A stretch of DNA of 8,556 nucleotides from Oscillospiraceae bacterium (GTDB taxonomy: Bacteria; Bacillota; Clostridia; Oscillospirales; Ruminococcaceae), in assembly GCA_028694405.1 (NCBI GenBank), contig JAQUTM010000092.1, positions 1 to 8,556 of the forward strand, read 5' to 3'. The first letter of the stretch is position 1. Every line of letters starts with the position of its first letter. The position numbers and the translations under genes are program-made. Below, one piece after another: positions 1 through 7,013 of the stretch. The notes under the pieces are model-generated. The model was not told the origin of the DNA, ran no database searches, and saw only the letters and a list, made by a program, of their open reading frames with translations.

Positions 1-66
1 GTTGGTAGGGGTGTACCCCAAAGCCACCAAAAGCGTAGCAGCAGAATAGTCAAAAACAGGTATCAT
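1..66 (-). CDS. Start of an unidentified downstream gene (partial)
   Basis: An ATG at 66-64 opens a frame that stays open to the window edge (22 codons visible, beginning MIPVFDYSAATLLVALG). It is preceded by an AGAGAGGA ribosome binding site with 8 nt between AGGA and the ATG, and lies only 14 nt after the stop of the LuxC-like gene. This spacing makes it the next gene of the same operon. The visible residues are fairly hydrophobic and carry no motif I recognise, so no function is proposed. The call rests on frame, ribosome binding site and position only. Confidence 0.6.
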   Translation of the reverse strand, partial: MIPVFDYSAATLLVALGYTPTN

Positions 67-80
67 GGTGTAAATCCTCT

Positions 81-1301
81 CTAGGCTGTGTATACAATGC
101 GCGACATGGTTTCAATCAAGTCGTAACCGTCCCATGTAAGGGTAAAATCAGCCGTTTTGCCAACAGGTACAATGCGGTCTACACCGCAAAGACCCTGCTG
201 TGTGCAAAAGCTTTTCAGCTCCTGTGCATCTAGCCCAATATAACTTAAGGTTTGGTATTTGCGCGTTACAATAGCGGCAAAAGCCGTTAAATCTGTACAG
301 TCATACTCTAAAAAGCTGCCCCCTGCACAGCGGTATTGGGGAACATCTTCCGTTAAAGCCGAAAGCTGAATACGGCTGATAAGATTATCCGCATGTGGCG
401 GCACCATAACCTGCTCAAGCCCGATTGCACAGCGACATTCTGTCATCAGCTTATCCATTGCCACAACAGGCTCTACTTGATAGCGCGGTGCTGTATAGCT
501 GTGCAACGCCTGCCAAAAACGTGCTTTTGCAGCACATATGTCGGCATTGCTACCTATCCAGCAAATAAGCCGTGGAGTGCTGCAGGCGTTTTGGTCATAC
601 AAATAGGTGTCATTGTAAAAATCCTGTGCCGTTTTGGCAGCGTCGTAATCGGCAAGATAGTTTTTTGCGTCAATGGCACAAGCCGAGTAACGGTCTGCAA
701 AGGTGATGTCAAAGCTGCGTGGGGGAATTGGGTGGCTGCGTATTTGGGCAATGGTATCGTCACCGCCCCAAATAACACGCACATCACACATGGCGCTAAG
801 CATAGCGGTGGCGTCACTTTCTCGGCCGTAGGTTACAATGGCAAGCCGATTTTTTACAGCCGCATATTCGGGTAAACAAAGCACCTGCGCTACAGCGGCG
901 GTGATAATATCTGTCTGTGCAAAGCTTTTGCTGCTGGCACGCACAATTACGCAGCAGCCGCTTAAAAGCCCTGCTGCCATGGTATAGGCAAAGTTGATAG
1001 GCACATTACTGGGGGCAATATGAAAAGATACCCCGCGCCCCAAACGGTTTGCAATACGGGTGCCGTAGTTTTCTTTTAATTTGGCAAGATTTGCTTTGCG
1101 GCAAAAAAAGGCAAAGGTGATAATATCGGGGTAAGCCTTTGCTGCAGGCGTAGAGAGCAGTTTTTGCCCTACGGCACTTAAAAAGCCGCAAACATGCTCG
1201 TCAAAGGGCGGCAGGCAGGGCAAATTTTGCATTTGCTGTAAGCTGGGTACATCACTGTATAAAATAGTTATATTATCTAAATTTGCTGGCATAGGTATCA
1301 C
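81..1301 (-). CDS. LuxC-like acyl-CoA/acyl-protein reductase (aldehyde-forming)
   Basis: This is a member of the LuxC acyl-CoA reductase family, related to aldehyde dehydrogenases. Family members reduce an enzyme-bound acyl thioester with NADPH to an aldehyde; in luminous bacteria LuxC takes its acyl group from LuxE. Numbering from the GTG start, the LuxC signature GRGVSFHIAPSNVP lies at residues 88-101, followed by GLLSG (111-115) and a basic RASSKS segment. The catalytic cysteine is best placed at Cys240 in DQNACSTPR, matching the DQxxCxSP pattern around the LuxC nucleophile. At 406 residues it is about 70 shorter than Vibrio LuxC (about 480). The start is taken as GTG at 1301, because AAGGGGG sits 4 nt upstream; ATG at 1292 would leave 13 nt. 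The 5' end overlaps the LuxE-like gene by 29 nt (20 nt with the ATG), which suggests coupled translation and a shared complex. The family call is strong; the acyl substrate is unknown. Confidence 0.88.
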   Translation of the reverse strand: MIPMPANLDNITILYSDVPSLQQMQNLPCLPPFDEHVCGFLSAVGQKLLSTPAAKAYPDIITFAFFCRKANLAKLKENYGTRIANRLGRGVSFHIAPSNVPINFAYTMAAGLLSGCCVIVRASSKSFAQTDIITAAVAQVLCLPEYAAVKNRLAIVTYGRESDATAMLSAMCDVRVIWGGDDTIAQIRSHPIPPRSFDITFADRYSACAIDAKNYLADYDAAKTAQDFYNDTYLYDQNACSTPRLICWIGSNADICAAKARFWQALHSYTAPRYQVEPVVAMDKLMTECRCAIGLEQVMVPPHADNLISRIQLSALTEDVPQYRCAGGSFLEYDCTDLTAFAAIVTRKYQTLSYIGLDAQELKSFCTQQGLCGVDRIVPVGKTADFTLTWDGYDLIETMSRIVYTA

Positions 1302-2358
1302 TGCACCCCCTTAACTCGGCATTTTTTACACGCCCTAAAATTTTAAAGTATTTGCCCTTGCGCCCACAGGCGCAGTCGTCCTCACCCAGTACAATGCCCT
1401 CGTCCTCGGTTAAAATAGCGTGACCCGGGTAACTGGTGGGTAACACGCTCATAACCTCCATCAGACCTTTTTCACCGTTTGGCATAGGCGAAAAGTCATA
1501 AGGATTGCGGATAATAATATCACTGAAAATACTGGCGTGTAAGTGTCCGCACTCACATTCTACAAAAATGCTGCCAAGCTGTTCCGCCATGCCGTAATAA
1601 TTGTACACACGGGTGATGTGGCACTGACGCAAAAGCTCGGTTTTATATGTCTCGTTGTCCACCTTTAACTCAACAAGTTTTTTCCACCCGCCCACATGAA
1701 ACAGCGTGGTATTTTCGCCAAAATTAAGGGTGATGCCCTGTTCTTTCAGTTTTAGATAAAAGTGCTGCCAAATCATAAAGGTGTAGCCAAACAGCAAAAT
1801 AGGGCCGTCACGGTATTTGTCCAAAAAGTCGTTTACGGCGTTTAAATCCAGCTGCATATTTTCATCTAATGCATAGGTAACATCACGGCCATAAATGGTA
1901 AAGCCCATAATGCCTGCACCGCGTGCACCAAATAACTTACGGTCTTTTACAACGGTTTTGCTGTCTAAAATAAGCAGAGGCAGCCGCTGTGCGCCAATGT
2001 AGCTGGCAATAATTTTGCTTAAAACACGCTGTTGGTTTTTGCTGGTTTCTGCGTCTAAAGAAATGCGGCTTACCTGCTGGCCTGTAGTGCCGCTGCTTGT
2101 CATAGTGCGGGTAATTTTATCGGCAGGCACACTGGTGAGCAAATATTCTTTAAACAGGCGTACGGGAATAAAAGGCACACTTTCCACACTGTTAATTGCG
2201 GAAGGTTTTTTATCCAGCGCGTCTAATATTTTTTTGTATTCGGGACAGTTTTGGTAGTGGTGCTCCGTCAGCTGTGTAAACATATCTGTAAGCAGCTTTT
2301 GTTTTGCTTGCGCCTCTAATTCATAGGGCGTATATTCCAGCATCTTCTGTATGGTCAT
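1273..2358 (-). CDS. LuxE-like acyl-protein synthetase
   Basis: LuxE/PaaK-type members of the adenylate-forming superfamily activate a carboxylic acid with ATP to an acyl-adenylate; LuxE then holds the acyl group on its own cysteine and hands it to LuxC. In this 361-residue protein the phosphate-loop TSSGTTG is at 87-93 and the adenylate-site NYYGMAEQ at 253-260. Two cysteine clusters, CECG (268-271) and CACGRKG (329-335), resemble the paired CxCG metal-binding sites of PaaK relatives. The C-terminal GRVKNAELRGCSD (342-354) ends in Cys352, at the position of the acyl-accepting cysteine near the C-terminus of Vibrio LuxE. Length is close to that of LuxE (about 370-380). The start is the ATG at 2358, with AAAGGAG 8 nt upstream; the open frame continues to 2637, but that extension lies over the preceding gene and does not resemble LuxE. 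It sits 13 nt after the GNAT gene and overlaps the LuxC-like gene. Confidence 0.9.
   Translation of the reverse strand: MTIQKMLEYTPYELEAQAKQKLLTDMFTQLTEHHYQNCPEYKKILDALDKKPSAINSVESVPFIPVRLFKEYLLTSVPADKITRTMTSSGTTGQQVSRISLDAETSKNQQRVLSKIIASYIGAQRLPLLILDSKTVVKDRKLFGARGAGIMGFTIYGRDVTYALDENMQLDLNAVNDFLDKYRDGPILLFGYTFMIWQHFYLKLKEQGITLNFGENTTLFHVGGWKKLVELKVDNETYKTELLRQCHITRVYNYYGMAEQLGSIFVECECGHLHASIFSDIIIRNPYDFSPMPNGEKGLMEVMSVLPTSYPGHAILTEDEGIVLGEDDCACGRKGKYFKILGRVKNAELRGCSDTYASKFR
1306..1312 (-). promoter_or_regulatory. Ribosome binding site deciding the LuxC-like start
   Basis: The transcript reads AAGGGGG, then 4 nt, then GTG, with ATG three codons further on. Counted from AAGG the spacing is 7 nt to the GTG and 16 nt to the ATG, which favours the GTG. 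The site lies inside the last codons of the LuxE-like gene, so ribosomes finishing that gene would arrive directly on it. Confidence 0.5.
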
Positions 2359-2371
2359 TGCGGTAACTCCT

Positions 2372-3070
2372 TTAAAATTGCTGTGGTGCGGTTTGGCACA
2401 GATAAACATCTTCCGGCAAGCCAAAGCTTGCACCCAGCATTGCATATAAGTTTGCAACAGCTGTGTTGGCTGTGCTAATGCGTCCCCACATGCGGCCAAT
2501 GCCTTGGGTGCGGCAATAATCCAAAGCCGCAGCATAAAGCTCAATGGCGGCGCCGCTGCCCTGATATTTTGGTGCGGCGGCGGCAAGGTACACATAAGCG
2601 CCGTTTTCGTCGGTTTGCAGTACCAAAAAGCCGGCAAGCTCCTCTTTGTAGGTGCAGTAAAAAACAGGCCAGTTTTGCGTATAAGCGGTTTCTAAGTAGC
2701 TTTGTAAAATAATGCCTGCAAGCTGTGGGTTGTAGTGCCGTTGCAAGTGAAACCGTCTGTCGGTCACAAAGGCCTCTTTAGCCAAGGGCAGCATTTGCTG
2801 CGGCTGTGCAGTGCCGCACGTTAGGGCAAAGCGGCTGCGCGCAAGGGCGTAGGTGCTGCGCTTTACGTTAATGGTGGCGGTTACAAAGCGGTCGGCAAAA
2901 TAAAAGCCGTTTTGGCACAGCAGCTGGGCGGCGGCAGTGTTGGTAAAAGGAATGGTTGCCTGTAAAAAATCGGCAGGTGCGGCAGATAATAGGGCAGGTA
3001 AGTCTTTGTCGGTGCCGCAGGCTACCGCTATACTGCCGTACTTTATAAACTTAGGTGTCAAGCTTTGCAT
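2372..3070 (-). CDS. WecD-like GNAT N-acyltransferase
   Basis: This 232-residue protein has the length and layout of WecD/RffC, the GNAT enzyme that N-acetylates dTDP-4-amino-4,6-dideoxygalactose. An N-terminal subdomain (about 1-85) with NGFYFADRFVTATINVKR (54-71) matches the WecD-type first half. FVTDRRF (101-107) resembles the WecD segment around its SRF residues. The acyl-CoA pyrophosphate loop is YQGSGAA (169-175), and the final NTAVANLYAMLGA (202-214) is the usual GNAT C-terminal helix motif. By family it would transfer an acyl group from CoA, or possibly from the nearby carrier protein, to an amine; with a sugar aminotransferase in the operon, a nucleotide-bound amino sugar is the likely acceptor. 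The ATG at 3070 is preceded by GGGGA 9 nt away and the gene overlaps the end of the ligase gene by 20 nt. An upstream GTG at 3121 is possible but would overlap by 71 nt. GNAT membership is solid; WecD-type acceptor choice is a resemblance recalled without an alignment. Confidence 0.8.
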   Translation of the reverse strand: MQSLTPKFIKYGSIAVACGTDKDLPALLSAAPADFLQATIPFTNTAAAQLLCQNGFYFADRFVTATINVKRSTYALARSRFALTCGTAQPQQMLPLAKEAFVTDRRFHLQRHYNPQLAGIILQSYLETAYTQNWPVFYCTYKEELAGFLVLQTDENGAYVYLAAAAPKYQGSGAAIELYAAALDYCRTQGIGRMWGRISTANTAVANLYAMLGASFGLPEDVYLCQTAPQQF

Positions 3071-4460
3071 ACATTGTTTTCCCCGATTCGTTTTTGGGTA
3101 TTGTCTCAATAAATTTAGCACAAAAAGCGTTGCGGTTTAAATGTGTAGTATCGGCAACATAGTGCACTACCGCAGGCAAAAGTGTTTCGTCTGTGAGGTA
3201 AATGGTCATTTTATCGTCTACACCCACACAGGCGCAATCCGCCTGCTCATATTTGGCTTTTATCATGCGCTCACATTCATCTAAGCTGACGCGGTTGCCG
3301 TAAATTTTAATAAAGCGCGCTTTACGCCCAACAATATAGTAAAAGCCGTCTGCGTCAAATTTTGCCATATCACCGGTTTGTAAAATGCCGCCACGCTCAT
3401 CGCCCTTGGCAAGGTCTGCTCCACATAGCGCATACCCCAAGGTTACATTTTTACCGCTGTAAACCAGTTCACCCACTGTGTCGGGTGTGGTAATTGGTTT
3501 ATCGTCTGCATCTATCAGCGTAAAACAGCCACCCGGTATGACATAACCCATACTGCCGTATTTTTCCAAAGATTTTTGCCAGGGCAAATAGCCCATGCGG
3601 GAGGTTGCCTCGGCGGCGCCGTACATAATGTAAAAACGCTTGCCTTGTGCCTGTGCATATTCCGCAAATTCTTTGTGCAAAGCAGGTACCAGTTTGCCGC
3701 CTGCCTGCGTCATATAGCGCAGACTGGGTAAATCCATATTAAAAAAGCGCAGGCGCTTTAACATTTCATAGGTATAGGGCACACCGCCAAAGCTGGTGGC
3801 ATTTTGCTCTTTGAAAAATGTCCAAAATTCTTTTTGCATAATGCTTTTGGTGGTAAACAGTAAGGTGGCTCCCATTTGCACATGGCTGTTGATAATGGAA
3901 ATACCATATACATAGTTCATGGGTAAGGTGGAGATGGGTCGCTCCGTTTCATCAATTTCCAAGTATTCTACAATACTGGTTGCGTTGGCTTGCAAATTTT
4001 GGTAGCTTTGGCGTACTAGCTTAGGGCTGCCTGTGCTGCCGCTGGTGGTAATTAAAAGTGCCAGTTCATCATACAGGGGGTAAACGGTGTCAAAGTTTGT
4101 TTTTAACAGGGTGTAGCCATAAGCCGTAAACACGGGGGCAGCATAGGGGTATTGCGCTGCCATGTTTTGGGGTAAGTAAAGGTATTGCGGCTGATAGGTG
4201 TCAATCAGTTGTGCCACAAGGGCTGCATCAATGCCGCTGTCCACCATGACAGGCACAATGCGGTTATTTAAAAATGCCAAATAGCCCAATAAGCTGCCTG
4301 CGGTGTTACTGCAAAAGCTAAACAGCAAGCTGCGTTTTGGAACATGCACACCAATTTGCTTGCTAAAAGCAGTTAAATCACGGTAGCAAAGATTGGTGCC
4401 GTCCTCACACACGGCAAGGCTGCGGCTTTCAAATTTAGTATAATCATCAAAAAAATACAT
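3051..4460 (-). CDS. AMP-forming acyl/aminoacyl ligase (ANL superfamily)
   Basis: This 469-residue enzyme belongs to the ANL family of acyl-CoA synthetases and NRPS adenylation domains, which make an acyl-adenylate and pass the acyl group to CoA or a phosphopantetheine thiol. Core motifs appear in order: TTSGSTGSPK (138-147, phosphate loop), YGAAE (280-284, in place of the usual YGxTE), GELVYSG (330-336), TGD (362-364), GRKARFIKIYGNR (378-390, hinge region) and NESGK (457-461), whose Lys461 should be the catalytic lysine of the small C-terminal domain. No carrier or condensation domain is fused, so the product is probably loaded onto CoA or the free-standing carrier protein encoded upstream in the operon. 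The ATG at 4460 is chosen because GAGG stands 8 nt before it; a GTG at 4469 lies inside that ribosome binding site. A 71-nt AT-rich gap separates it from the hydrolase gene, the second-longest in the window. The substrate acid cannot be read from the sequence. Confidence 0.88.
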   Translation of the reverse strand: MYFFDDYTKFESRSLAVCEDGTNLCYRDLTAFSKQIGVHVPKRSLLFSFCSNTAGSLLGYLAFLNNRIVPVMVDSGIDAALVAQLIDTYQPQYLYLPQNMAAQYPYAAPVFTAYGYTLLKTNFDTVYPLYDELALLITTSGSTGSPKLVRQSYQNLQANATSIVEYLEIDETERPISTLPMNYVYGISIINSHVQMGATLLFTTKSIMQKEFWTFFKEQNATSFGGVPYTYEMLKRLRFFNMDLPSLRYMTQAGGKLVPALHKEFAEYAQAQGKRFYIMYGAAEATSRMGYLPWQKSLEKYGSMGYVIPGGCFTLIDADDKPITTPDTVGELVYSGKNVTLGYALCGADLAKGDERGGILQTGDMAKFDADGFYYIVGRKARFIKIYGNRVSLDECERMIKAKYEQADCACVGVDDKMTIYLTDETLLPAVVHYVADTTHLNRNAFCAKFIETIPKNESGKTMYAKLDT

Positions 4461-4531
4461 AGATATCACCTCGTTTTTTGTTGTAGACCGCGTTTTAAAT
4501 AAAAAAATATTGCACTAGTTATTGGAAACGT

Positions 4532-5215
4532 TTAAGCAAAAAGCTCTAAAAGTTTTTCTCCCAGTAAAAAGGGCTGACCGTGACCGCTGTATACCTGTGT
4601 ATTGGCAGGTAGGCTGCGCAGCCAAGGCAAAGTAACTGCCCTGTAATCTGCTTCGCTGTGACCGTTAAAGCCAAGGTAAGGCTTGCCGCTTGGTAACAGG
4701 CTGTCACCGGAAAAAAGCAGGGGAGCTTGTGCCGACAAGCTGTTATGCTCTAGCAAAATGCAAATACCGGCGGGGGAGTGCCCGGGTGTTTGTTGAAAGG
4801 TAAGCACATAGTCCTGCCAGTTTTCTTTGTAGGACGGCGGGATAATTACAGTGGGCTTTGCGGGGTAAAAAGGCGGTGTGGGTACGGCAGGGCGTTCTCC
4901 GTTTAAAAAGTATAAATACACGTCAAAGCTGCTGCTGTGGTTGTAGTAGGGGTCTACCATGCGCTGTGCACAGGCAGCGCAGGCGGCAACAGGCGCATGA
5001 GGGTAAGCGGCGCGCAAAGCTGTAATGCCCGCAATATGGTCATAATGCTCATGGGTGAGCAAAATTTTATCTAAAGTAAGCTTATTTTGTGTCAAAAGAT
5101 GAAGCAATTCGTCCGTACTGCTGGGGTCTATTACGATAGCGTGACCGTTTTGATACAAAATATAGCAGTTGCTTTTAAACAAGGGATTGGTGAGAGTTAC
5201 AAGGCTTGGCAACAT
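4532..5215 (-). CDS. Glyoxalase II-like MBL-fold metallohydrolase
   Basis: This 227-residue hydrolase has the complete two-metal ligand set of the glyoxalase II branch of the metallo-beta-lactamase fold: THEHYDH gives His55, His57, Asp59 and His60; TPGHSPAG gives His146; SGDSLLP gives the bridging Asp171; SGHGQP gives His212. It has no signal peptide or membrane segment and should act in the cytoplasm. Glyoxalase II cleaves a thioester, so in an operon with a carrier protein and two acid-activating enzymes the simplest inferred role is a thioesterase that frees or proofreads acyl groups on the carrier or CoA. This role is not shown by the sequence alone; many MBL proteins have unrelated substrates. 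The ATG at 5215 has AGGAG 8 nt upstream; a TTG one codon earlier is less likely. It begins 3 nt after the transketolase C-subunit stop. Confidence 0.85.
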   Translation of the reverse strand: MLPSLVTLTNPLFKSNCYILYQNGHAIVIDPSSTDELLHLLTQNKLTLDKILLTHEHYDHIAGITALRAAYPHAPVAACAACAQRMVDPYYNHSSSFDVYLYFLNGERPAVPTPPFYPAKPTVIIPPSYKENWQDYVLTFQQTPGHSPAGICILLEHNSLSAQAPLLFSGDSLLPSGKPYLGFNGHSEADYRAVTLPWLRSLPANTQVYSGHGQPFLLGEKLLELFA

Positions 5216-5218
5216 CAA

Positions 5219-6187
5219 TTAAACTCCTAAAAAATCGGTAATTTGTGCAGCTATGGAATCGGCTGTTAGACCGTGGTGCTGCAATAGCCAAGCGTAATCG
5301 CCTGCATGACCGTAATCGTCCTCGGTGCCTATGGTAAGCAGAGGAGGGGCCGCGGTTTTTGCGGCAAGGTGCTGCGCTACGGCGGCACCCAAACCGCCAA
5401 TTTTGCTATGCTCCTCCGCGGTAACAATCAGACGGTGACCTAAAAGACTGTCTAGCGCCAAGGTGTCCAGCGGTTTGATGGTGTGCATATTTATTATGGT
5501 GCAGCTTACGCCTTTTTCGGCAAGCAGTTTTGCCGCTTTTTGGCACTGGGCAACCATAGTTCCCGCCCCAACAAGGGCAATATCCGTACCGGTTTGCAGG
5601 GTAACAGCCTTGCCTATGGTAAAGGTGTAATCCTCTTTATAAACCATGGGGTTGTTCATACCGCCTGTTAAGCGCAGGTAAACAGGGCCTTTATGTGCAG
5701 CGGCAGCCAAGGTTGCCTTTACGGTTTCGGTGCTGTCGGCAGGGGATAGAATGGTTAAATTGGGGATACTGCGCAGCGCGGCAATATCCTCTAATCCGTA
5801 ATGGGTAATGCCAAACATACCCATGGCAAAGCCTGCACTCAGGCCCACTACTTTTACGTTTTCTGCCATGTAGCCCATGTAGTGGCGTATTTGCTCACAG
5901 CCACGCAAAGCGGCAAAGTTGGCAAAGGTGGTGGCAAAAGGCGTGTAGCCTGCGGCGGCAAGGCCTGCGGCAATACCAATCAAGCTTTGCTCGGCAATAC
6001 CTGTGTTGTAAAAACGGGTGGGGTAGTTTTGTGCAAAACGGTCTAGCCCACTGGTGGAGCAAAGGTCTGCGGAGAGGGCTAAAATATCCTCGTTTTCGGC
6101 GGCAAGCTCATTTAAAGCAAGGCCAAAGGCACCGCGTGCGCCAAGCATACTATAGGTGCGCAAAGCAGTTCTGTCGTATTTTAACAT
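5219..6187 (-). CDS. Split transketolase, C-terminal subunit
   Basis: This 322-residue protein carries the pyrimidine-binding and C-terminal domains of a transketolase. The segment RFYNTGIAEQ (58-67) contains Glu66, the conserved glutamate that activates the aminopyrimidine ring of thiamine diphosphate. THYGLEDIAALRSIPN is the usual PYR-domain signature, and the last third (about 190-322) is the transketolase C-terminal domain. It can only work with the N-terminal subunit, the active site forming between the two chains. The ATG at 6187 overlaps the stop of the N-subunit gene by 7 nt (ATGTTAA), with AGGAGG 9 nt upstream, so the two are made together. An in-frame extension to 6259 lies wholly over the N-subunit gene and is not used. 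Split transketolases also occur outside the pentose phosphate pathway, in sugar and secondary-metabolite loci. Such a role is more likely here than housekeeping, given the neighbours. Confidence 0.92.
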   Translation of the reverse strand: MLKYDRTALRTYSMLGARGAFGLALNELAAENEDILALSADLCSTSGLDRFAQNYPTRFYNTGIAEQSLIGIAAGLAAAGYTPFATTFANFAALRGCEQIRHYMGYMAENVKVVGLSAGFAMGMFGITHYGLEDIAALRSIPNLTILSPADSTETVKATLAAAAHKGPVYLRLTGGMNNPMVYKEDYTFTIGKAVTLQTGTDIALVGAGTMVAQCQKAAKLLAEKGVSCTIINMHTIKPLDTLALDSLLGHRLIVTAEEHSKIGGLGAAVAQHLAAKTAAPPLLTIGTEDDYGHAGDYAWLLQHHGLTADSIAAQITDFLGV

Positions 6188-7005
6188 AGTGTTTGCCCTC
6201 CTGTAACCTGTGCCAATGCCTCGTCCAGCTGTTGCTGGGTTAGGCGGCCGTGGTGCCATTCACGGGCGTTTTCCATAAAGCTTACCCCCTTGCCCTTTAC
6301 GGTGGCGGCAACAATTACGCGGGGGCGACCGTCGCTTTTGGTATCAAAAGCCGCAAGCAGGCTGTCAAAGCTATGGCCATCGGCAGTAATTACCTGCCAG
6401 CCAAAGCCCTGCCACATGGCGGCAGGATTATTGTTCAAAATATGCGCGGCGTCGCCGTCACTCTGCATGTGATTTGCGTCAATGATAGCCGTAATATTCG
6501 TCATTTTTTGGTGTGCGGCAAACTGTGCCGCCTCCCACACGCTGCCCTCATTGCATTCGCCGTCGCCCAGTAAAACATAAGTTTGGCGGCTGTTATTTTT
6601 ACGGCTGTCGGCAAGGGCTAAACCCATGCCGTAGGCAAGGCCCATACCAAGGCTGCCGGAGGAACATTCAATGCCCAGTGCCAAGTTTTTGCTGGGCTGT
6701 CCCGGCAGAGGACCGCCGTTTTCCTCAAAGCGTGTAAGCGTGGCTTCATCTAGCAGGCCGGCTGCATGCATAGCCGTATAGTTTGCCAAAGAACCATGCC
6801 CTTTGCTTAAAATAAAATGGTCGCTATTTGTAAAATCGGCGGTGTCAATGTGCATGACATTGCAGTAAAGCGCGGCGCAAATTTCTGCAATAGAAAGCGC
6901 AGGTGCAAAGTGGGCACCGTTGTTGCCTGCCGCAAAGCCAAGCTGTAAAATTTGTTTGCGCATGGTTTGCGCTGTGTTTTTTAAGGCTGTTATATCTTGT
7001 TTCAT
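6181..7005 (-). CDS. Split transketolase, N-terminal subunit
   Basis: This 274-residue subunit is the thiamine diphosphate pyrophosphate-binding half of a transketolase. The ThDP/Mg motif starts at GDGECNEG (147-154) and closes with the aspartate-asparagine pair of IIDAN (174-178). His32 in GAHFAPALS and His70 in SKGHGS occupy positions of conserved active-site histidines, and ECSSGSLGMGL (113-123) is the usual glycine-rich loop. One deviation stands out: the normal GHP tripeptide before this loop is GQP here (Gln103); in transketolases that histidine contacts the donor sugar. The enzyme moves a two-carbon ketol unit from a donor to an aldehyde. The ATG at 7005 lies 8 nt after the SDR stop, and no other start is available upstream in the frame. 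The nearest ribosome binding site, GGAGGT, lies unusually far (14-15 nt) before the start, so translation may depend on ribosomes arriving from the SDR gene. Confidence 0.92.
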   Translation of the reverse strand: MKQDITALKNTAQTMRKQILQLGFAAGNNGAHFAPALSIAEICAALYCNVMHIDTADFTNSDHFILSKGHGSLANYTAMHAAGLLDEATLTRFEENGGPLPGQPSKNLALGIECSSGSLGMGLAYGMGLALADSRKNNSRQTYVLLGDGECNEGSVWEAAQFAAHQKMTNITAIIDANHMQSDGDAAHILNNNPAAMWQGFGWQVITADGHSFDSLLAAFDTKSDGRPRVIVAATVKGKGVSFMENAREWHHGRLTQQQLDEALAQVTGGQTLC

Positions 7006-7013
7006 GGGGGATT

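Noticed and set aside
393..875. Plus-strand open frame of 160 codons opposite the LuxC-like gene
   Set aside because: It lies wholly antisense to a gene with clear catalytic motifs, has no ribosome binding context that I can see, and its translation resembles no family.
81..2358. Bioluminescence operon
   Set aside because: Only LuxC and LuxE homologues are present; no luciferase subunits or LuxD are seen, and the neighbours belong to sugar and carrier-protein chemistry.
2359..2637. N-terminal extension of the LuxE-like frame by 93 codons
   Set aside because: The extension overlaps the GNAT gene in another frame, is unlike LuxE, and a strong AAAGGAG site marks the ATG at 2358.
4461..4531. 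Possible promoter in the AT-rich 71-nt gap before the ligase gene (TTTCCA, 18 nt, TTTTAT on the minus strand)
   Set aside because: Each box matches only 4 of 6 consensus bases with a non-ideal spacer, which is expected by chance in such AT-rich sequence. The T-run there has no GC-rich stem before it, so it is not a terminator either.
4526..4533. Palindrome AAACGTTT overlapping the hydrolase stop codon
   Set aside because: Eight bases in AT-rich DNA is too short to call an operator without a second copy or a known regulator.
6188..6259. N-terminal extension of the transketolase C-subunit frame
   Set aside because: It overlaps the N-subunit gene and its proline- and glycine-rich sequence is unlike a transketolase; the ATG at 6187 has an AGGAGG site 9 nt upstream.
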